Positions 31,993 through 40,350 of a stretch of 43,268 bases of DNA are shown piece after piece; within the stretch, counting starts at the first letter, position 1, and the number at the start of each line of letters is the position of its first letter. Source of the DNA: Patescibacteria group bacterium. GTDB lineage: Bacteria; Patescibacteriota; Patescibacteriia; Patescibacteriales; UBA12465. The DNA is taken from positions 1 through 43,268 of the forward strand of contig JARRBY010000003.1 in NCBI GenBank assembly GCA_029982795.1, in the 5' to 3' direction. The notes below the pieces were generated by a model, which saw only the letters and a list, made by a program, of their open reading frames with translations, did not search any database and had not been told where the DNA came from. The translations under genes and the position numbers were made by a program.

Positions 31993-32021
31993 ATAATACA
32001 AAATAGTGCAATTTATGTCAA
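31993..32021 (-). promoter_or_regulatory. Promoter of secE-nusG-rplK-rplA
   Basis: On the minus strand: TTGACA (32021-32016), 17-bp spacer, TATTAT (31998-31993). It gives a leader of about 50 nt. Confidence 0.82.
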
Positions 32022-32167
32022 GACTTGATTAAGACTTATTGATAAATAAAAAAAGCTTAATTTTGAGTATTAGGAAAATGAGAAAAACTAAACTTTTATT
32101 GCTTTTTTTGCTAAAAGCGGATAAAATAAAAACAATTGAGCAAATTATATATTTTTATTGCTAATTT

Positions 32168-33895
32168 ATGGTAAGCCCTAATTTAATTAGAAAACAAGTT
32201 AATGCTGAGCCTTTAGAATTTAATGATAATACAAAGAAATTATTTCAAATTATTTATTCTGAGGCTAATCGTAAAGAAGAGGAAGGGGAAAATGAACCTA
32301 AAATCAAAGTAGGGGAACTTATCTCTCACCTGTCTCTTTTCTATGAAAAAATTAGAAATGCGGTGCAGTATGATGAAGATCATTTATTGCGTAAAAATGC
32401 AATTTCTCGTATTTTACGTCGTCAAGTTATAATTGAAGGAGTAATCAAAGAGGTTGATAGTGAAAAATTATCCCAGCATCTTTTAACAGAACTTATTCGT
32501 GGCGGGTATCTTCCCAATAACGCTATTTTGGAAAAAAAAATAGCAGAAATTTCTGTTCTTTTAGATAAATATCTCCAATTAAAAGATGAGGTAATTTCAA
32601 ACATTAATTCTGTTTTAAATGCTAAAACCAATATTAGCAGTGCCAATAAATTATTACAAAAGAAAAACAATGTTATTCGTTGGTTGTTAAATTTAGCCGC
32701 TTGTGAAATTGAAGAAAATTTAAATCCTAATCGTGTTAAAAAGATAATCGTTGGAAACATGTTTGACGTTTTATGTCATGATATAGCTCTACCTAGTAAT
32801 TCACCTTATAGCCAAGATTTAGAAATACAAATTTATTTAAGTATTGGACGTAAATTTCTCAAGCTGGATAAGGACATGTTAAGTTTTGTTTTATTTAAAT
32901 ATTACAACGAAAATTGGTTAGATTTGAATAAAATTAGTGATAAAGAAGAAAAGAAAAGAGAAATTAAAAAGATTGCCCAGCGTTTTGATGCTTTAGATGC
33001 TAAAATTAATCAACAATTAAATCATAGTCTTTCTCGAGATTTGGATAAAATTGTTCGTCGTTATGCTCTTTATTTTACTATTTTAACGGAGGCAATTTCA
33101 GAAAATCCAGTTCAAGCTTATAAATTGGCTCAGGAAGGAGAAAAACCATTTTCGCAACTGATTGCTAAAATCTGTAATAATAAATATAAAAATGCTAAAT
33201 CCCGACTGTGGCGCGCGGGTTTAAGAAGTATTATTTATATATTTTTAACAAAATCAGTATTTGTTCTTTTAATAGAAGTTCCGGCTATTAAGTGGTTTGG
33301 TGAAAATCTTAATATTTTAACACTGGCGATAAACATTTCTTTTCCCGCAATCTTGCTTCTTTTCATTATTTTGTTTACCAGAAAGCCGGGTAGCAATAAT
33401 ACGGATAAAATTATAGCCGGAATTAAGCAGGTAACCTTGGTGGGTAAAGAGAATAAACAGCCAATCTATATTAAACCTAAACGTAAACGTCGTTTTTTAA
33501 CTAATTTGATTTTTAATCTGATTTATACTACTGCTTTTATCTTTTCTCTTTACTTAATTATCAATGTCTTAACGGCAATTAATTTTACTTGGGTGAGTAT
33601 AATAATATTTTTATTCTTTCTTGCCTTTGTCAGTTTCTTTAGCATTATTGTTACTCGTGGAATTAGAGAATTAATGATAGTAGAGCGGCAAGAAAATATT
33701 GTCACTTTTTTGGTAGATTTATTTTATATGCCCATTATTTTAGTAGGTCGCTGGTTATCAGGGAACATGTCTCGTATTAATGTCTTTATTTTCTTTTTTG
33801 ATTTTATTATTGAAGCCCCGTTTAAGATTTTAGTGGATGTAGCCGAAGATTGGACACGTTATATCAGAGAAAGACGAGATAACATGGAATCATAA
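32168..33895 (+). CDS. Large membrane protein of unknown function
   Basis: A 575-residue protein. The N-terminal 345 residues are soluble, helical and highly charged. The C-terminal part has at least four TM segments (about residues 350-370, 380-402, 440-470 and 475-500) and further hydrophobic stretches to about residue 560. I recognise no catalytic or binding motif. It begins a long co-directional run and ends 1 nt before rsmI. Confidence 0.72.
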   Translation: MVSPNLIRKQVNAEPLEFNDNTKKLFQIIYSEANRKEEEGENEPKIKVGELISHLSLFYEKIRNAVQYDEDHLLRKNAISRILRRQVIIEGVIKEVDSEKLSQHLLTELIRGGYLPNNAILEKKIAEISVLLDKYLQLKDEVISNINSVLNAKTNISSANKLLQKKNNVIRWLLNLAACEIEENLNPNRVKKIIVGNMFDVLCHDIALPSNSPYSQDLEIQIYLSIGRKFLKLDKDMLSFVLFKYYNENWLDLNKISDKEEKKREIKKIAQRFDALDAKINQQLNHSLSRDLDKIVRRYALYFTILTEAISENPVQAYKLAQEGEKPFSQLIAKICNNKYKNAKSRLWRAGLRSIIYIFLTKSVFVLLIEVPAIKWFGENLNILTLAINISFPAILLLFIILFTRKPGSNNTDKIIAGIKQVTLVGKENKQPIYIKPKRKRRFLTNLIFNLIYTTAFIFSLYLIINVLTAINFTWVSIIIFLFFLAFVSFFSIIVTRGIRELMIVERQENIVTFLVDLFYMPIILVGRWLSGNMSRINVFIFFFDFIIEAPFKILVDVAEDWTRYIRERRDNMES

Positions 33896-33896
33896 T

Positions 33897-34598
33897 ATGA
33901 GTGCTTTACTAAGCGTTGTTGCCACGCCTATTGGCAACCGAGAGGATATTACTCTAAGAGCCCTGCGGGTTTTTCGGGAAGCGGACTTAATTTTATGTGA
34001 GGATACTCGTGTTGCTAAAAAATTGCTTGCTTATTATGAAATAAAAACACCTCTTCTTTCCTATCACCAACATTCTGATAATTTAAAAACTGAAAAAATT
34101 AAGGAACTTCTAAAAGCAGGGAATAAGTTAGCTTTAATAAGTGATGCCGGTACGCCAGGTGTGTCTGATCCGGGTAGCAAATTAATTTCCCAATTACGAG
34201 AAACTAAAGATTTGGATCTTAAAATGGAAATAATTCCTGGTCCTTCCGCTTTAACCGCTGCTTTATCACTAGCCGGGACAGGTTTTGATCGTTTCATTTT
34301 CTTAGGCTTTCTGCCACACAAGAAGGGAAGACAAACTTTTATATCTCAAATTATTAATTCAAAAATGTCTTTTGTCCTTTATGAATCCAAGCATCGTCTC
34401 CTTAAATTACTTCAGGAGTTAAGTCGGGCGAGTGAATTGGTGGGAGCAAAAAAAGAACTTTTAATATTTCGAGAAATTAGTAAATTGCACGAAAGTGTTT
34501 ATAAAGGAGAGCCTGATGTATTACTGACAGATTTACAAAAAGATGCTAATAATTTAAAAGGAGAATTTGTCGTTTTAATAAAGGATAAAAATAGATAA
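33897..34598 (+). CDS. rsmI: 16S rRNA (cytidine-1402-2'-O)-methyltransferase
   Basis: Methylates the ribose of C1402 in the 16S decoding centre using S-adenosylmethionine. The 233 residues show the tetrapyrrole-methylase fold signatures: VVATPIGNREDITLRAL, ADLILCEDTRVAKKLL, the SYHQHS stretch, ISDAGTPGVSDPG and the late PGPSALTAALSLAG. The length is slightly short compared with the Escherichia coli protein, which has a longer C-terminus. It starts 1 nt after the membrane-protein stop. Confidence 0.94.
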   Translation: MSALLSVVATPIGNREDITLRALRVFREADLILCEDTRVAKKLLAYYEIKTPLLSYHQHSDNLKTEKIKELLKAGNKLALISDAGTPGVSDPGSKLISQLRETKDLDLKMEIIPGPSALTAALSLAGTGFDRFIFLGFLPHKKGRQTFISQIINSKMSFVLYESKHRLLKLLQELSRASELVGAKKELLIFREISKLHESVYKGEPDVLLTDLQKDANNLKGEFVVLIKDKNR

Positions 34599-34611
34599 AA
34601 TTTTAAAAATT

Positions 34612-36054
34612 ATGTCAGAAAAAGAATATTTTTATATCACCACCACTTTGCCGTATATTAATTCCGAGCCTCACATTGGTTTTGCCGCTGAGATTATTAA
34701 GGCTGATGTAATTGCTCGTTATCAGAGACAACAAGGAAAACATGTTTTTTTTAACACCGGTACCGATGAACATGGTTTAAAAGTCTACCAAAAAGCGCAA
34801 GCGGAAGGCTTGTCTGTAGCTGAATATTGTGATAAATATTCTGCTAAATTTAAGCCACTTAAGGAAAAGTTAAACCTTTCTTATAATAAATTTATTAGGA
34901 CGACAGATGCTTCTCATCAGGCAGCGGTTCAAGAATTTTGGCGACGTTGTTTTAATCAAGGCGATATTTATAAAAAGAAATATGAGGTTAAATATTGTGT
35001 TGGGTGTGAAATGGAAAAAACCGATTCTGAACTAGAAAATGGTTTTTGTCCTCTTCATCCGGGACAAAAATTAGAATTAATTGCTGAAGAAAATTATTTT
35101 TTTCGTTTTTCCAAGTATCAAAAACAATTACTTGCGCTTTATAAGCAAGATAATTTTATCATTCCTGCTTCTCGTCAAAAAGAAATTAATAATTTTGTTG
35201 CTTCGGGATTAAAAGATTTTAGTATCTCTCGTCAAAGAGAAAAAATGCCTCACGGTGTGCCGGTTCCTAATGATGATAGCCAAGTCGTATATGTTTGGTT
35301 TGACGCTTTAGTTAATTATATTTCCACTCTTGGTTGGCCTCAAACTGAGAGTAATTTTGCTAAATATTGGCCAGCGGTTCAAGTTTGCGGTAAAGATAAT
35401 CTCCGTCCACAAGCAGCGATGTGGCAAGCCATGTTAATGTCGGCGGGAATTAAACCTTCAAAACAAATTTTAGTTTTTGGTTTTCTAACTAATAATGGTC
35501 AAAAAATTGGTAAAAGTTTAGGAAATACAATAGATCCCTACAGTTTAGTTGAAAAATACGGTAGCGATGCTTTGCGCTATTACTTATTAGCCGAAATTTC
35601 AACCTTTGCTGATGGTGATTATTCCGAAGATAAATTTATTACCCGTTATAATGCTGATTTGGCTAATGGTTTGGGTAATTTAGTAGCCCGAGTAGCTAAT
35701 TTATTAGAAAAAAATGAAATTAAAACTAAGTTAAAACCTGATTTAACATTCACTGATATTAAAAAAACCGTAACACTTTTTGAAAAATCAATGGCTAATT
35801 ATCATTTTAATGAAGCCCTGCAAATTATTTGGGAAAAAATAAGCGAACTTAATGAAAGTTTAAGCACTCAAGCCCCTTGGAAATTAGAAGATAGAGCAGC
35901 TATCGCTTCTGTTTTAATTCCGTTAGCACAAGATATAATAAACCTTGCTTATTTATTGGAACCATTTATACCACTTACAGCGGTTAAAATTAATACTCAA
36001 TTTCAAATGAATCAAATTAAAAAAGGGGAAGCCTTATTTCCTCGTTTAAATTAA
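34612..36054 (+). CDS. metG: Methionyl-tRNA synthetase
   Basis: Charges tRNA-Met with methionine. The 480 residues form a short class I synthetase with the HIGH-like motif EPHIGF, the KMSKS-like motif as KIGKS in NGQKIGKSLGN, a zinc-finger insertion with CVGCEMEK and CPLHPG, and an anticodon-binding helical domain at the C-terminus. The extra C-terminal tRNA-binding (EMAP-like) domain is absent, as in several small genomes. Confidence 0.95.
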   Translation: MSEKEYFYITTTLPYINSEPHIGFAAEIIKADVIARYQRQQGKHVFFNTGTDEHGLKVYQKAQAEGLSVAEYCDKYSAKFKPLKEKLNLSYNKFIRTTDASHQAAVQEFWRRCFNQGDIYKKKYEVKYCVGCEMEKTDSELENGFCPLHPGQKLELIAEENYFFRFSKYQKQLLALYKQDNFIIPASRQKEINNFVASGLKDFSISRQREKMPHGVPVPNDDSQVVYVWFDALVNYISTLGWPQTESNFAKYWPAVQVCGKDNLRPQAAMWQAMLMSAGIKPSKQILVFGFLTNNGQKIGKSLGNTIDPYSLVEKYGSDALRYYLLAEISTFADGDYSEDKFITRYNADLANGLGNLVARVANLLEKNEIKTKLKPDLTFTDIKKTVTLFEKSMANYHFNEALQIIWEKISELNESLSTQAPWKLEDRAAIASVLIPLAQDIINLAYLLEPFIPLTAVKINTQFQMNQIKKGEALFPRLN

Positions 36055-36059
36055 AATTT

Positions 36060-36575
36060 ATGTCTATTTTGGATTTAATTTTAGTTGCTTTTCTGGCTTT
36101 TGCTTTCTTTTATGGTTTTAAAAAAGGTTTAATTCGTTCTTTAGGCAGAATTGTCGGGCTTATAATTGGTATTTATATTTCTTCCCACTATTATCTTAAT
36201 TTTTATTTGTGGGGACAGGATTTACTAAATATTAATGAAAATGTTGAAAAAATAATTGCTTTTATTATTTTATTTATTGCCGTTATTCAAATTAGTAATT
36301 TAATATTTTATCTAATTGAAAAAACCTTTAAATTAATTGCTTTTATCCCTGGTAGTAAATATATTAATAATATTTTAGGCGGTATTTTAGGGTTAGCGGA
36401 AAATGCACTTTTTTTAGGTACAATTTTTTATGTTTCAGCTCGTTATCTTGCTCTTAGTGAACGTTTTTCCGATATAGCTAATGATTCAATTGTCTTGCCT
36501 TGGCTTAATAAAACAGTGGAAATTATTTTACCCCTTTTACCGCAAGCGTTAAAAACTATTCAAACTATTATCTAA
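36060..36575 (+). CDS. CvpA family membrane protein
   Basis: A 171-residue protein with four TM segments. The N-terminal ILDLILVAFLAFAFFYG followed by KKGLIRSLG matches the CvpA (colicin V production) family. The family's role is envelope-related but poorly defined. It starts 5 nt after metG and stops 1 nt before the tsaC gene, so it is part of the same operon. Confidence 0.85.
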   Translation: MSILDLILVAFLAFAFFYGFKKGLIRSLGRIVGLIIGIYISSHYYLNFYLWGQDLLNINENVEKIIAFIILFIAVIQISNLIFYLIEKTFKLIAFIPGSKYINNILGGILGLAENALFLGTIFYVSARYLALSERFSDIANDSIVLPWLNKTVEIILPLLPQALKTIQTII

Positions 36576-36576
36576 T

Positions 36577-37170
36577 ATGAATTATCAGTATAAGGCTTTA
36601 ACATCACTGACAGCTAATGATATTAGTTTTATTGTTAGTTTATTAAAGAAAGATAAAGTTTTGGTTCTTCCCACTGACACTATCTATGGTCTTAGTTGTC
36701 GAGCAAGCAGTTACAAGGCTTTTACTAAAATTAGGAGGCTTAAAAATCGCCCTGATTATAAACCTTTTATTCTTTTAATTTCTGATTTGGAAATGGCTAA
36801 TCAATTAGCTGATATTAAACCTGAAAAATTAAAAGAAATTAAAAAAATTTGGCAAACAAGCGAACCTACTACCATTATTTTAAAGGGACAAAAATCAGTT
36901 TTACCGTTTTTAAAAAGTAAAGCGGGTAATATTTCTTTGCGTTTGCCTAAATCTGATTTTTTAATTAAAATAATAAAAGAACTGGGCGAACCTTTAATTT
37001 CAACCAGTTTGAATTTAAGCGGTCAACCCGCTTTAAAAACAGTAAAAGAGCTTGATATGATTTTTCCCGCTAATTTATTACCAGACTTTGTTTTTGATAG
37101 CGGTGTTCTTGATAGGCCCCCTTCTAAAATAATTGATTATAGCGGGAATAAACCTTTTCAAGTTCGTTAA
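36577..37170 (+). CDS. tsaC: Threonylcarbamoyl-AMP synthase (Sua5/YrdC family)
   Basis: Makes threonylcarbamoyl-AMP from threonine, bicarbonate and ATP, the first step of the universal t6A37 tRNA modification. The 197 residues carry the YrdC fold with VLPTDTIYGLSC, IRRLKNRPDYKPFILLI and LRLPKSDF, and STSLNLSG near the C-terminus. The Sua5 C-terminal domain is absent, so it is the TsaC-type short form. The operon neighbours are metG and cvpA, consistent with translation. Confidence 0.93.
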   Translation: MNYQYKALTSLTANDISFIVSLLKKDKVLVLPTDTIYGLSCRASSYKAFTKIRRLKNRPDYKPFILLISDLEMANQLADIKPEKLKEIKKIWQTSEPTTIILKGQKSVLPFLKSKAGNISLRLPKSDFLIKIIKELGEPLISTSLNLSGQPALKTVKELDMIFPANLLPDFVFDSGVLDRPPSKIIDYSGNKPFQVR

Positions 37171-37190
37171 TTTAAAAAAATAATAAAACT

Positions 37191-38417
37191 ATGCGAAATT
37201 TAAATAAAAAAATTAAACAACCAGCCCTCATTATTTTTTCTCTTTTAATTGTTGGTGGAGTTTATTTGTTGGGATTTTATGCCGGTAAAGATAAGACAGC
37301 TTATCAAGGCAGTTTAGCTTATTCACCTGAAGTAAGAGAAATGAGAGCTAATAATAAAGATAATTTTGATTTTAATTTATACTTTGAAGTATGGAACAGT
37401 TTAAAAAGTGAACATGTTGATAAAAACAAAATCAAAGATAGTGATTTGTTTTATGGTTCTTTAGAAGGAATGGCGGCTGCTACTGGTGACCCCTATACAA
37501 TTTTTATGAATCCGGAAGAAACTACTGAATTTTATGAAGATCTTTCGGGAACATTTGAAGGAATAGGGGCTGAAATTGGTATGCGTAATGAAATAATAAC
37601 CGTTATCGCCCCGCTTGATGGGACGCCGGCACAAAAAGCCGGTTTAAGGGCAGGGGATAAAATTTATGCCATTGATGGCGAATCTGTTCTTGGTCTTAGT
37701 GTGAATGAAGCCGTTAAAAAGATAAGAGGTGAAAAGGGAACGGCGGTAACTTTAACTATTATACGCAATGATGATAAGCCAAGTGATATTGAAATTATAA
37801 GGGATAAAATAGTGGTAAATTCTGTAAAAACAGAAATGAAAGAAAATGGTGTTTATTATTTACAAATATCCAACTTTAATGATGATACCCAAATATTGTT
37901 TGATAAGGCGGTCTCGGATATTTTATTAAAAAATCCTAAAGGGATAGTTTTAGATTTACGTAATAATCCTGGTGGTTATTTAGATACCGCTATTTATATT
38001 GCCAGTGATTGGATTAAAGAGGGACCGATAGTGGCGGAACAATTTGGTGAAAATAAACGAGCGGAACATCCCTCACGCGGTCAAGCCCGTTTAAGTGGTA
38101 TTAAAACGGCAGTTTTAATCAATGAAGGTAGTGCTTCCGCCTCAGAAATTGTTGCCGGAGCTCTACGTGATTATAAAAAAGCAACAATAATCGGTAAACA
38201 AAGTTTTGGTAAGGGATCAGTGCAGAACGTTCGGGATTTAAGTGATGGTTCGTCTTTAAAAATAACAGTGGCCAGATGGTTAACTCCGGAGGGTGATTAT
38301 ATTCATGATAAAGGAATAGCCCCGCAAATTGAAGTTGATATTAGTGAAGACGATATTAATAATAATCGTGATCCACAGTTAGAGCGAGCAATAAACTTTA
38401 TTTTAGAAAATAAATAA
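37191..38417 (+). CDS. S41 family C-terminal processing protease (CtpA-like)
   Basis: A 408-residue membrane-anchored serine protease. Residues 10-28 are a TM anchor, a PDZ domain covers about 120-205 and the S41 catalytic core about 210-400. The catalytic dyad is S316 in EGSASASE and K341 in SFGKGS, 25 residues apart as in CtpA. LRNNPGG and the late GIAPQIEVD are also typical. It trims or degrades extracytoplasmic proteins by recognising C-termini. It is last in its operon, before a strong terminator. Confidence 0.95.
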   Translation: MRNLNKKIKQPALIIFSLLIVGGVYLLGFYAGKDKTAYQGSLAYSPEVREMRANNKDNFDFNLYFEVWNSLKSEHVDKNKIKDSDLFYGSLEGMAAATGDPYTIFMNPEETTEFYEDLSGTFEGIGAEIGMRNEIITVIAPLDGTPAQKAGLRAGDKIYAIDGESVLGLSVNEAVKKIRGEKGTAVTLTIIRNDDKPSDIEIIRDKIVVNSVKTEMKENGVYYLQISNFNDDTQILFDKAVSDILLKNPKGIVLDLRNNPGGYLDTAIYIASDWIKEGPIVAEQFGENKRAEHPSRGQARLSGIKTAVLINEGSASASEIVAGALRDYKKATIIGKQSFGKGSVQNVRDLSDGSSLKITVARWLTPEGDYIHDKGIAPQIEVDISEDDINNNRDPQLERAINFILENK

Positions 38418-38436
38418 GTAAGTAAATAAATAAGAA

Positions 38437-38461
38437 AAAGGCGCTAAAATTTAGCGCCTTT
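38437..38461. terminator. Bidirectional terminator
   Basis: AAAGGCGCTAAA / TTTAGCGCCTTT near-perfect palindrome, with A and T runs, between convergent genes. Confidence 0.9.
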
Positions 38462-38478
38462 CTTGTTTTTGTTTTTTG

Positions 38479-38736
38479 TTAATCAAAGTCTACGTAGAAC
38501 TGATTATTTTCTTTTCTAAATTCCTGTTGAATCAGTTCTCGTAATTTTTCCTCTTTATCTCGGGGTAAATCAAAATGAATTGAATTCCCTGAAAAAATGT
38601 GGTCTTCTACCACTTCTTGCCTTTCTTCTATTAAAAATTGTGCGATTTTTAATAGGTTTCCACTTTTGCTCTCTAACAAATAGTTACCTTCTTCTCGTAC
38701 GATAAAACTTCGTCCTTGTTTTACAATTTCTAGCAT
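38479..38736 (-). CDS. Small hypothetical protein
   Basis: An 85-residue soluble protein with no cysteine. A short beta-rich N-terminal part (MLEIVKQGRSFIVREEGNYLL) is followed by charged helices. No family is recognised. It is convergent with the S41 protease gene and divergent from the FISUMP lipoprotein gene. No clear promoter was found on the minus strand in the 200-bp A/T-rich gap upstream. Confidence 0.6.
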   Translation of the reverse strand: MLEIVKQGRSFIVREEGNYLLESKSGNLLKIAQFLIEERQEVVEDHIFSGNSIHFDLPRDKEEKLRELIQQEFRKENNQFYVDFD

Positions 38737-38827
38737 GATAAGATTTTTTTAATGTAATGTAATGATGTTAAATTACCATTTTTAGGCTATCATATTATTT
38801 TATATTTGTAAATAAACTGAACAGTAT

Positions 38828-38856
38828 TTGACAAAATTAAGATTTAGTTGTATAAT
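38828..38856 (+). promoter_or_regulatory. Perfect-consensus promoter of the FISUMP lipoprotein
   Basis: TTGACA (38828-38833), 17-bp spacer, TATAAT (38851-38856). The leader of about 80 nt ends in AAGGC directly before the ATG. Confidence 0.88.
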
Positions 38857-38942
38857 ATAAACATACTTAAGTTAAGCTAAAAAAGTGAAAATTAAGTAAA
38901 AAAGTTCATTAAAATAAAAATTTAAAACAAAAAAAGTAAGGC

Positions 38943-40235
38943 ATGAAAGCAATCGTTAGAATTGGTCTCTGGAAAGCGATAGCTTTCCTGACCGCCGCTG
39001 TGATGGTACTTTTCTCCTGCTCCTCTTGTGAGCCCGAAGAACCGCCCGTTGTCTATGAACCAAGCATTAATATCTCGGTGGAAAATGTTCGAGGGACTAG
39101 TGTAACCCTCGTTGCTCAAGTTTCTGCCGGTGGGCGAAACTTGGAAGTACAGTTTGAATATTTTGCTGATGGAAGTTGGCATAAGATTGAAGCCGGACGA
39201 ATCAGTGGTCAAGACGTACAAACAATTAAAAAAGAATTAACCGGTCTGGTTCCGGAAAAAGATTATCAATTGCGTGGAGCCCTGATTTTTCGTTTAGATG
39301 GCGCCTGGGATTATGTCGCTACTGCAAATACTCTTAGTTTTAAAACTTTGAAGCATACAAATATCAGAGTGAAAAAAACTACTAGCGACTACAACTTTAT
39401 TGAGGTGGAGATTGAACTGATTCCGCATCTAGCCAACACTAAGATTGAGTTGGAATATCAGTTAAATAACAAAAAGGAAGTGCAAATGGCGCCCGGAACT
39501 TATAGTGGTGATCAGCCTTTAACTTTAAACTTCAAAATGGATAAATTAGCAAAGAATACAATTTACCCTGTGCAAATTAAAGTAATAAATGATTCTCCTT
39601 TTGTTCTGGATACCATCTTTCAAACGGCCGCAGTAGAAGACTATGATGGCAATAAGTACTGTTTAGTCACTATCGGTTCTCAAGTTTTTCTCAAAGAAAA
39701 CTTGAAAGCCACTCATTTTTTAAACGGCGATCCGCTTCCGAATGTTGAGAGTAATGAAGAGTGGTACAATCTCAAAACTCCCGCTTATTGTTACTATAAT
39801 AACGACCCGGAGTTAGGAGAAAGATATGGTGCTCTTTATAACTTCTATGCCGCTTCCGACCCGAGAGGATTCATTGCTGGTTTTCACACGCCGACGATAG
39901 AGGAATATATGGAGCTGAGTAATTATCTTGGTCAAGACGCTGGCGGAAAGATGAAAACTACCACCCCGGATTGGGAACAGCCCAATAAGGGAGCAACCAA
40001 CTCTAGTGGTTTTAGTGCTTTGCCAGCGGGAGCAAGGTCGTATTCAGGCGATAGCTATGACCAACCAGAATTTTTAGGATTAGGCATATCTGCAAATTTT
40101 TGGACAGGAAAAATTGAGCCGGCTTTGCCTCAATACGCCTATACTCCTCATTGCTTTTATAACCAAGATGGTTTCGCTTACAGTGGCCTTAATCCTCATT
40201 GGATGGGAATTAGTGTTCGTTTAATACAGGACTAA
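38943..40235 (+). CDS. Lipoprotein with FISUMP (Fib_succ_major) domain
   Basis: A 430-residue exported lipoprotein. The signal ends in the lipobox-like LFSCSSC, and the mature protein starts with a Pro/Glu-rich linker. Residues about 40-235 look like two fibronectin-like beta domains. Residues about 235-430 match the Fibrobacter succinogenes major domain (FISUMP): DYDGNKYCLVTIGSQVFLKE, NLKATHF, ERYGALYNFYA, SGFSALPAGAR and the terminal ISVRLIQD. The domain is typical of Bacteroidota and Fibrobacterota surface proteins. Base composition is much richer in G+C than the neighbours, above all in the first 300 bases, suggesting transfer. The function is unknown, presumably at the surface. Confidence 0.9.
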   Translation: MKAIVRIGLWKAIAFLTAAVMVLFSCSSCEPEEPPVVYEPSINISVENVRGTSVTLVAQVSAGGRNLEVQFEYFADGSWHKIEAGRISGQDVQTIKKELTGLVPEKDYQLRGALIFRLDGAWDYVATANTLSFKTLKHTNIRVKKTTSDYNFIEVEIELIPHLANTKIELEYQLNNKKEVQMAPGTYSGDQPLTLNFKMDKLAKNTIYPVQIKVINDSPFVLDTIFQTAAVEDYDGNKYCLVTIGSQVFLKENLKATHFLNGDPLPNVESNEEWYNLKTPAYCYYNNDPELGERYGALYNFYAASDPRGFIAGFHTPTIEEYMELSNYLGQDAGGKMKTTTPDWEQPNKGATNSSGFSALPAGARSYSGDSYDQPEFLGLGISANFWTGKIEPALPQYAYTPHCFYNQDGFAYSGLNPHWMGISVRLIQD

Positions 40236-40245
40236 ACTAATATCT

Positions 40246-40279
40246 AGCGGAGTGTTTGCAACAAACACCCCGCTTTTTT
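40246..40279 (+). terminator. Terminator of the FISUMP gene
   Basis: AGCGG.GTGTTTG / CAAACAC.CCGCT with one mismatch, 3-nt loop, T6. Confidence 0.92.
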
Positions 40280-40280
40280 A

Positions 40281-40309
40281 TTGTAAAAAATATGAAATAT
40301 TGTTATAAT
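40281..40309 (+). promoter_or_regulatory. Promoter of the Cys-rich gene
   Basis: TTGTAA (40281-40286), 17-bp spacer ending TGT, TATAAT (40304-40309), an extended -10 type directly after the terminator. Confidence 0.7.
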
Positions 40310-40350
40310 ATATTTAGTTCTTTATATTTTTAAAAATCATTAAAAATTTT

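Noticed and set aside
32078-32164. 28-codon ORF before the large membrane-protein gene
   Set aside because: There is no promoter, SD, terminator or recognisable feature. Chance is likely in this A/T-rich leader.
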